Shown one piece after another: positions 13,849 to 19,082 of a stretch of DNA of 19,082 nt. A model generated the notes under the pieces. The model saw only the letters and a program-made list of their open reading frames with translations. It did not search any database and was not told the DNA's origin. The stretch is taken from NCBI GenBank assembly GCA_002358555.1, contig DEPC01000034.1:1-19082 (forward strand), given 5' to 3'. The number at the start of each line of letters is the position of its first letter. The first letter of the stretch is position 1. A program made the position numbers and the translations under genes. This DNA comes from Hungatella sp. UBA3402 (GTDB lineage: Bacteria; Bacillota; Clostridia; Lachnospirales; Lachnospiraceae).

Positions 13849-16155
13849 GTTTAATTCCTCCTTTTTTATCATTTTGATTTTTTTATCTTTTCCTGCATCA
13901 TGCATATGGAATAGATTCAACCTTAAAGCGTTAGTTACCACACAGAAGCTAGATAAGCTCATAGCCGCTGCTCCGAACATGGGATTCAGTTTCCAGCCAA
14001 AGATAGGATACCATATTCCTGCTGCTAATGGAATCCCCACTACATTATAGAAAAATGCCCAAAATAAATTTTCATGGATATTTTTAAGGGTTGCTCGACT
14101 TAAACGGATAGCTGCTGGAACATCACTTAACTGGCTTTTCATCAACACTACATCTGCTGCATCTATAGCAATATCAGTCCCTGCCCCAATGGCAATTCCA
14201 AGGTCTGCTCTAGTAAGAGCTGGCGCATCATTGATTCCATCACCTACCATTGCCACTTTGCCTTTTTTCTTCAATGACCGAATGACACTCTCCTTGCCGT
14301 CTGGAAGAACACCTGCAATTACTTCATCTACACCTGCCTGCTTTCCGATAGCTCTAGCTGTCCTTTCATTGTCTCCTGTCAACATTACTACATGGATACC
14401 CATATTTTGCAGTTGCTTGACTGCTTGAGGACTATCCTCTTTTATTACATCTGCCACAGCAATAATACCCATAAGATGACCATCTCTGGCAAAAAATAAG
14501 GGGGTCTTTCCTTCCTCTGCCAATCTCTGAGACTGTTTTTGCATTTCCTCAGAAATTTCAGCCTGGGTGCTGATAAATGTAAAATTGCCACCTACAAGCC
14601 TTCTGCCTTCTAGTACTGCCGACAATCCATTGCCAGGTAACGCCTGAAATTCTTCTACTTCTGGAACCTTAATTTCCAACTCCCCAGCCTTTTGGAGAAC
14701 TGCTCTGGCCAATGGATGTTCACTTTTCTTTTCCAATGCAAAAGCATTTGTGAGAAGTTCTTCCTCGGTTATTCCCTCAGTAGGCAATAAATCTGTCACT
14801 TTGGGTTCTCCACTGGTAATGGTTCCTGTTTTGTCAAGGGCCACAACCTGTACTTTTCCTGCTTCTTCCAATGATACAGCTGTTTTAAACAAGATTCCGT
14901 TCTTTGCTCCCATACCATTTCCTACCATAATAGCCACTGGAGTAGCTAAACCAAGAGCGCAGGGACAACTGATAACTAACACAGAAATTCCTCTAGCCAA
15001 TGCAAATCCAATTCCCTGTCCTGCTAAAAGCCATACTGCCATAGTAACCAATGATATTGCAATCACAGTAGGGACAAATATTCCTGATACCTTATCCGCT
15101 ACCTTGGCAATCGGTGCTTTTGTGGCTGCTGCATCACTAACCATCTGGATAATCTGAGATAAAGTTGTATCTTCTCCTACTCTAGTAGCTTGGCAGCGGA
15201 TAAATCCTGACTGATTTACGGTAGCTGCTGACACTTTATCCCCTTGTGCTTTATCTACAGGGATACTTTCTCCTGTCAATGCAGATTCATTGATTGCACT
15301 GCTTCCTTCCAGCACTACACCGTCCACAGGAATATTTTCACCAGGACGCACTACAAAAATGTCTCCTTTTTTTACCTGTTCTATAGGAACTGTCTTTTCT
15401 ATTCCATCTTCTACAATCGTGGCCGTCTTGGGTGCCAGCTTCATCAGACTTTTTAAAGCATCTGTAGTTCTTCCCTTCGATTTGGCCTCCAGCATCTTTC
15501 CGACGGTGATGAGTGTCAAAATCATAGCTGCAGATTCAAAATAAAATTCATGCATATAGCTCATGACTCCAGCCATATCTCCCTTCATCTGGGCATCTGT
15601 CATGGCAAACAAAGCATAGGTGCTGTAGACAAAAGAAGCTCCTGAGCCCAAAGCTACCAAAGTATCCATATTCGGGGCTTTATGCCAAAGGCTTTTAAAA
15701 CCACTGATAAAAAACTTCTGGTTAATAACCATAACAATCACAGTCAGAAGAAGCTGCAAAAGTCCCATAGCTACATGATTTCCCTCTATAAAAGAAGGAA
15801 CTGGCCAATTCCACATCATATGTCCCATGGAAATGTACATCAATACTGCTAAAAATCCTACTGATGAAATTAATCTCTGTTTTAAGACAGGAGTTTCCCT
15901 ATCTTTGAGCAGTTCCTCTCCTTCTGTCGTTGAATGACTCTGGTTTTGAGCAGCAGCTCCTTTTAGAGAAGCACCATATCCTGCTTCTTCTACTGCTGAT
16001 ATAATCGCCTGAGCCGAAGCATTTCCTTCTACTCCCATGGAATTTGTCAAAAGACTTACCGAGCAGGAAGACACTCCTGGCACTTTAGATACTGCCTTTT
16101 CCACACGAGTACTACAGGCAGCGCAGCTCATACCTGTTACTGTATATTGTTCCAT
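13639..16155 (-). CDS. copA: Copper-exporting P1B-type ATPase CopA with N- and C-terminal HMA domains
   Basis: This 838-residue membrane pump expels Cu(I) using ATP. In order it has an N-terminal HMA domain with GMSCAAC (Cys11, Cys14), membrane helices from about residue 93, an actuator TGES (294-297) and the membrane copper site SCPCALG (CPC at 397-399). DKTGT follows (Asp441 is phosphorylated), then HPLARAV in the nucleotide domain, GDGINDAPAL, and the last helices ending near 755. A second HMA domain with GMMCGHC (Cys781, Cys784) occupies residues 770-838. This C-terminal domain is unusual compared with standard CopA and has its own ribosome binding site. GGAGG lies 13 bases before the ATG at 16155, rather far. 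It is the third gene of the csoR operon, behind the anchored HMA protein. Confidence 0.96.
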   Translation of the reverse strand: MEQYTVTGMSCAACSTRVEKAVSKVPGVSSCSVSLLTNSMGVEGNASAQAIISAVEEAGYGASLKGAAAQNQSHSTTEGEELLKDRETPVLKQRLISSVGFLAVLMYISMGHMMWNWPVPSFIEGNHVAMGLLQLLLTVIVMVINQKFFISGFKSLWHKAPNMDTLVALGSGASFVYSTYALFAMTDAQMKGDMAGVMSYMHEFYFESAAMILTLITVGKMLEAKSKGRTTDALKSLMKLAPKTATIVEDGIEKTVPIEQVKKGDIFVVRPGENIPVDGVVLEGSSAINESALTGESIPVDKAQGDKVSAATVNQSGFIRCQATRVGEDTTLSQIIQMVSDAAATKAPIAKVADKVSGIFVPTVIAISLVTMAVWLLAGQGIGFALARGISVLVISCPCALGLATPVAIMVGNGMGAKNGILFKTAVSLEEAGKVQVVALDKTGTITSGEPKVTDLLPTEGITEEELLTNAFALEKKSEHPLARAVLQKAGELEIKVPEVEEFQALPGNGLSAVLEGRRLVGGNFTFISTQAEISEEMQKQSQRLAEEGKTPLFFARDGHLMGIIAVADVIKEDSPQAVKQLQNMGIHVVMLTGDNERTARAIGKQAGVDEVIAGVLPDGKESVIRSLKKKGKVAMVGDGINDAPALTRADLGIAIGAGTDIAIDAADVVLMKSQLSDVPAAIRLSRATLKNIHENLFWAFFYNVVGIPLAAGIWYPIFGWKLNPMFGAAAMSLSSFCVVTNALRLNLFHMHDAGKDKKIKMIKKEELNMEKTMEIEGMMCGHCEARVKKCLEALPEVTEAAVSHEAGTAVVTLNGEIADDVLKKAVEDQDYKVLAIQ
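13857..13863 (-). promoter_or_regulatory. Internal Shine-Dalgarno inside copA
   Basis: AAGGAGG on the minus strand, embedded in the copA codons for Lys-Lys-Glu-Glu, stands eight bases before the in-frame ATG at 13848. It matches the anti-Shine-Dalgarno better placed than the site that serves copA itself. Confidence 0.75.
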
Positions 16156-16221
16156 ACTAATATGTTTACCTCCTTTTATTTCTAAGAGTTCTTGAAACTC
16201 TCTATTTTTGCCTTACCATTT

Positions 16222-16587
16222 TCAGTTTTTTTGAAGTTGAATATCTGTCACAGAAAAACCTGCTTTTTCTATTGCTGCTTTCAATTCATTGTCATCAATC
16301 ATATATTCTAAGGATACAATAGCAATCTGTTTTTTTAAGTTCACGTTTGCTGCTACTCCATCAATCTGGTTAAGTTGTCTTTCTACGCTGTTTTTGCAGT
16401 TCTGACAATGCATTCCTTCAATAGTAATAATCTTTTCTGCCATTTTCTTATTCTTTAAGGTCTTTTTTCTTGCTTTTGGCACACTTCCTCCGCAGCACCC
16501 ACCTTGACCTTTCATATGCTTTATCGTTGTCCGCACTCCAAAAAACAAACCAACTAGTACAATAAGAATAATTACCAAATCTCCCAT
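16222..16587 (-). CDS. Membrane-anchored heavy-metal-associated (HMA) domain protein
   Basis: This 121-residue protein has one transmembrane helix at residues 4-19 (LVIILIVLVGLFFGVR) and a short basic stretch. A Cys-rich GGCCGGS (29-35) follows, then an HMA domain from about 50 to the end with GMHCQNC (Cys61, Cys64). The N-terminal third resembles the small Cys-rich membrane proteins found with FeoB, so the gene looks like a fusion of such an anchor with a copper chaperone. It probably holds Cu(I) at the membrane near CopA. It lies between csoR and copA, 118 bp after the first and 66 bp before the second, on the same strand. AAGGGAAG before the ATG at 16587 serves as ribosome binding site. 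An internal start at MAEKIITIEG would give the soluble domain alone. Confidence 0.85.
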   Translation of the reverse strand: MGDLVIILIVLVGLFFGVRTTIKHMKGQGGCCGGSVPKARKKTLKNKKMAEKIITIEGMHCQNCKNSVERQLNQIDGVAANVNLKKQIAIVSLEYMIDDNELKAAIEKAGFSVTDIQLQKN

Positions 16588-16705
16588 AGTTTGCTTCCCT
16601 TCTGCTTGTAAGAATATTCTCTTGCAAAATCAAAGTTTTTTCTAACAGTGATAAATCTGCCTATCTAAATTTACTAATTCTGATAAGACTGCTTTTATCT
16701 GTAAG

Positions 16706-17020
16706 CTATTTCATCAATTTCTGTAAAGTCAATACTAGTTCGTCAATGGTTTCCTCTTTTCCTTCCCTAATGTCTTTAGCGACACAGGTACGGATATGAT
16801 TGGCAAGCAGCACCTTGTTAAAGCTGTTTAACGCCGCATTGACAGCAGCAACCTGTACTAAGATATCTGTACAATAGACATCTTTTTCTACCATCCCTTT
16901 AATTCCTCGAATCTGCCCTTCAATTCTGTTTAAACGATGAATTAAATCTTTATATTCCTTGTCTGAGCGCTCTTTAATCTTGTGACAACACTGACATTGC
17001 TCATCTTGTTCCTTTTCCAT
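16706..17020 (-). CDS. csoR: Copper-sensing repressor CsoR
   Basis: This 104-residue all-helical regulator represses copper-efflux genes and leaves DNA when Cu(I) binds. Copper ligands are Cys50, His75 and Cys79. The spacing of 25 and 4 is that of the Mycobacterium tuberculosis CsoR triad (36/61/65). Core family stretches are LIHRLNRIEGQIRGIKGMVEKDVYC and LANHIRTCV. The extra N-terminal CQCCHK is common in clostridial members and may bind metal as well. GGGGGAG precedes the ATG at 17020. The gene is first in its operon, behind a promoter that contains a CsoR-type operator, so it is presumably autoregulated together with copA. Confidence 0.95.
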   Translation of the reverse strand: MEKEQDEQCQCCHKIKERSDKEYKDLIHRLNRIEGQIRGIKGMVEKDVYCTDILVQVAAVNAALNSFNKVLLANHIRTCVAKDIREGKEETIDELVLTLQKLMK

Positions 17021-17091
17021 AGAAACTCCCCCTTATATTTATTGAGAATTTTCAAAAATCCTTTTGAGATTGTTTTTTCTTTTCTTGATTC

Positions 17092-17120
17092 ATTATATAC
17101 CCCTATAGGGTATATTGCAA
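17092..17120 (-). promoter_or_regulatory. csoR-copA promoter with CsoR operator in the spacer
   Basis: On the minus strand TTGCAA (17120-17115) and a perfect TATAAT (17097-17092) are exactly 17 bp apart. The spacer and box edges form a GC-tract inverted repeat, ATATACCC-N5-GGGTATAT (17095-17115 on the plus strand), the layout of known CsoR sites. Repressor binding would occlude RNA polymerase directly. Transcription would start near 17085, leaving a leader of about 65 bases. Confidence 0.88.
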
Positions 17121-17164
17121 GCATTATTTTTTTCATTAAAAATTTTTTTATTTTGATTCTTATC

Positions 17165-17437
17165 AAAAGGAGGAAGAAATACCAACTCCAGACGGTTCCG
17201 GTTCTCTTTCATGAATCCTTTCAGAAGCTTTGCATGGTGAATTTTTGCATTGTCCAGAATCATGACAGTCTTTCCATGCGGATACCGGGAAAGTACATTT
17301 TTCAGAAACTGCAGAAACACTTCTGCATCATATTTCTGGTGTTCTTCCACATAAACGTTGTCTGTCTCATAATTCAGACAGCCAACCAGTTTTACTCCCT
17401 CATGCTTTCCATAAGTTGGTATGACCCACTGTCTCCC
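17165..17437 (-). pseudogene. IS630-type transposase fragment (internal part of DDE domain)
   Basis: About 91 codons resemble the middle of an IS630-like DDE transposase: GRQWVIPTYGKHEGVKLVGCL, VYVEEHQKYDAEVFLQFLKN and GKTVMILDNAKIHHAKLL, with the second catalytic Asp in ILDN. After VFLPP the similarity stops: the expected YSPxLNxIE with the last acidic residue is replaced by lysine-rich codons that run into the csoR promoter. The N-terminal half is missing as well. The open frame extends from 17500 to 17093, but only this part looks like transposase. The piece is dead and reads toward csoR. Terminal inverted repeats were not found. Confidence 0.75.
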
Positions 17438-17726
17438 GCTTTTGGATCTCAAATACCTTTTCATTGGCTCTAAAGCACGGAAATCGGTTTGCTTTCTCAC
17501 TATTAGTCTGAATGTGACAGCAAATCAGGTTATAATCTGCCGTTTTGCCGCTTTTTAACACCAGAAATATGTGATCAACATTCCATCCGTATTTACTGTC
17601 TCTGTCATTGTAAGCAGTTTTCGCAATCTCACGTCCGGTAAAATCAATCGCCTTCTGCCTTTTTCCAAATTGTTTCACCCACAATCGCATGGCCGTTTCT
17701 TTGTTTAAATCCATAGGTTTCTTCAT
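17400..17726 (-). pseudogene. HNH-nuclease-like protein, degraded and fused to transposase DNA
   Basis: The frame gives 108 residues from the ATG at 17726, with GGGGAAG eight bases upstream. Residues 1-97 look like a small HNH-type protein seen in Lachnospiraceae: MDLNKETAMRLWVKQFGK, then YGWNVDHI, SGKTADYNL and CCHIQTNSEKAN. DH (51-52), Asn66 and His71 would be the HNH residues. The segment between DHI and GKT lacks the usual Pro/Ser-Gly-Gly loop, so activity is doubtful. The last ten residues read the transposase region in another frame, so the original end was probably replaced at a junction near 17440. Its former role is unknown. Confidence 0.5.
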
Positions 17727-17735
17727 ATACCGCAC

Positions 17736-18089
17736 TTCCCCTTCCAGTGAAATGAAAAGTATAAACAGCTTGACTAAGGATTGCCAGTCATCTTTTTACA
17801 TATACAAAAAGGAATAAGATTTCCTGCCTCCAATGTAACATATTTCGTGGATTGCAGCAATAAGTACGATTATCCTAAAACAACTCGAAAACAGCTTTGA
17901 CAGTAAAATATATCAACATTTCAATTAAGATTCCCCATCCTTCGACGAAATATAAAATAACGGGAATTATTCAGCCATCCAACAAATATTTCACAGCATT
18001 GTCATACCCTGTTTATCTCAGTATACAGATAAACCATTTATGCAAATGTAAACACCGCAGATACAGCCAAATAAGAAAAGAGGAATTTT
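17736..18089. other. 354-bp intergenic region
   Basis: This AT-rich gap separates the degraded HNH gene from the plus-strand gene at 18090. I can support only the promoter at 17999-18027 with its dyad. An open frame crosses the gap on the plus strand from 17897, but it has no ribosome binding site, no recognisable content, and ends inside the next gene in another frame. No insertion-sequence ends or RNA structure were recognised in the first 260 bp. Confidence 0.6.
17999..18027 (+). promoter_or_regulatory. Promoter before the gene at 18090, with overlapping dyad
   Basis: TTGTCA (17999-18004), 17 bp and TATACA (18022-18027). An 8-bp inverted repeat, GTTTATCT and AGATAAAC (18011-18018 and 18027-18034), straddles the -10 box and could be an operator. 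The leader to the ATG is about 55 bases. Confidence 0.6.
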
Positions 18090-19019
18090 ATGGGAATCTG
18101 GATGATCACTTCACTAAATATGTATACGAAAAATATGGAGATGTCAGCACGGTGGCAGGAAAGGAAGGCAACGGGGGATTATGCTCCGGATGAGCCCGCA
18201 TCTGTGGCTCATTCCTTTCAGAACAAAATAGAAGAGGACGATCCTCGGCCTGAACGTTCCGAGAAGATGGAGATGGACATTGAGATAAAACTGAATGCTG
18301 GGAAAAGACTCAGCGCTGAAGAGATGCTCTATTTGAAAGCATATGCCCCGACTACCTACCAGAAAGCCAAAACGATTTTAGAGGAACGAAAGGCTTACGA
18401 GAAAGCATTGCAATCCTGTCAGACTAAGGATGAGGTAGAGCAGCTGAAAGCCCGATACGCATCAGCGGCTGTGGAACGGATCCGGGCAATTCGGAAGACC
18501 CCTGGCCTTTCCAGCAGGAACAGGCGGGAACTGCTTAAAATGGAGCACATGAGAGCGGCAGCCCTTGACGACAGCATGCATGAGTTTGTCAAAAGCCAGG
18601 AATATGAAATGCTTCCTGAAGGGACGAAGACCCAGGAAGAAGGAAACATGAAAGAAAACGGAAAAGCCGGCCCCGGATTCATCATGAAATCTCTTCAGGA
18701 TAAAAGTGACCGTCTGATCAAAGCAGCCGAAGAAGCGGAAGTATATGAAGCAGCAGAAAAGGATATGAAGCAGGAGAAAAAAGAGACCACAAAAGAAGTA
18801 TTGGAAGACGACGCGGAAGAAGAAGGAAGCATCATGAGGGCCATTTTAGACGAGGAAGCCAGATGGTCTAAAGAAAACGAAGAAAATGCTGCTTCAGGCA
18901 ATGCACCAGCGGAAGAAACTTTTACAAGCAGCCAGATAAACCAGGCAAAGGCTGCATATTTTGATGCTCAGGTATATACAATTTATGAGAGCGCCGCAAG
19001 AATCGACATTAAGAAATAA
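18090..19019 (+). CDS. Charged helical protein of unknown function
   Basis: This 309-residue soluble protein starts at ATG 18090 with AGAGG six bases upstream. No signal peptide, membrane segment or catalytic motif is seen. The N-terminus (MGIWMITSLNMYTKNMEMSARWQERKATGDYAP) resembles a group of uncharacterised Lachnospiraceae proteins that I remember by their M-S-A-x-W-Q-x-R-K-A-T-G pattern. The centre (residues 60-160, AGKRLSAEEMLYLKAYAPTTYQKAKTILEERKAYEKAL) is strongly helical. The last 130 residues are rich in Glu and Lys and should form coiled coil. GC content is visibly higher than in the flanking AT-rich DNA, consistent with a different origin. A structural or scaffolding role would be a guess. 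No partner gene is in the window. Confidence 0.75.
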   Translation: MGIWMITSLNMYTKNMEMSARWQERKATGDYAPDEPASVAHSFQNKIEEDDPRPERSEKMEMDIEIKLNAGKRLSAEEMLYLKAYAPTTYQKAKTILEERKAYEKALQSCQTKDEVEQLKARYASAAVERIRAIRKTPGLSSRNRRELLKMEHMRAAALDDSMHEFVKSQEYEMLPEGTKTQEEGNMKENGKAGPGFIMKSLQDKSDRLIKAAEEAEVYEAAEKDMKQEKKETTKEVLEDDAEEEGSIMRAILDEEARWSKENEENAASGNAPAEETFTSSQINQAKAAYFDAQVYTIYESAARIDIKK

Positions 19020-19082
19020 AACTTTCAAATGAAAAGGATTTGGAACGAATTATTGGAAAGATAGTGTAAAATAGTTTGTGTT

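Noticed and set aside
15244..15544. Plus-strand open frames opposite copA
   Set aside because: They are antisense shadows of conserved pump codons with no ribosome binding sites.
17897..18193. Plus-strand open frame of 98 codons crossing the gap before 18090
   Set aside because: There is no ribosome binding site or recognisable similarity, and it overlaps the well-supported gene at 18090 in another frame.
1..19082. CRISPR array, rRNA or true tRNA genes
   Set aside because: No regularly spaced repeats and no rRNA or standard cloverleaf sequences were seen on either strand.

Overview
The window looks like a chromosomal segment of an anaerobic, spore-forming Firmicute, most likely a gut Lachnospiraceae. 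The reasons are low GC, strong GGAGG ribosome binding sites, the sporulation genes yqfC and yqfD, and a Tat-exported flavoprotein reductase of the kind amplified in that family. This assignment rests on gene style and order, not on a database match. Almost everything is on the minus strand; only the flavoprotein (11345-13420) and the gene at 18090 are on the plus strand.

Region 1 (1-3650), read right to left, is a housekeeping and sporulation block. rpsU has its own sigma-A promoter and a terminator, and is followed by yqfC, yqfD, phoH, ybeY and the start of a lipoprotein gene. yqfD overlaps phoH, and ybeY overlaps the lipoprotein gene. Region 2 (3690-6100) is a Ro60-type RNP locus: a TROVE/vWA protein (bacterial Ro, Rsr), a separate Y RNA gene just upstream whose tRNA-like arms occur in permuted order (YrlA type), and a small XRE regulator preceded by a 16-bp perfect inverted repeat. 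Region 3 (6167-10290) holds an NSS-family sodium symporter, hflX, a TPR lipoprotein and dUTPase.

Region 4 (10357-13420) is a divergent pair: a MerR-type regulator and a Tat-lipoprotein flavin reductase with a covalent-FMN domain and an FAD domain. The reductase promoter has the stretched 19-bp spacer that MerR proteins act on. A 68-bp imperfect palindrome follows. Region 5 (13639-17120) is a copper operon: csoR, a membrane-anchored HMA protein and copA. A CsoR-type operator sits between the -35 and -10 boxes. copA carries a C-terminal HMA domain with its own consensus Shine-Dalgarno and in-frame ATG, so one gene may yield both the pump and a free CopZ-like chaperone.

Region 6 (17165-19082) is accessory: remnants of an IS630-type transposase and an HNH-like protein next to the csoR promoter, a 354-bp gap, and a highly charged helical protein of unknown function with its own promoter.

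The best candidates for further study are the Rsr/YrlA/XRE locus and the copA internal start.
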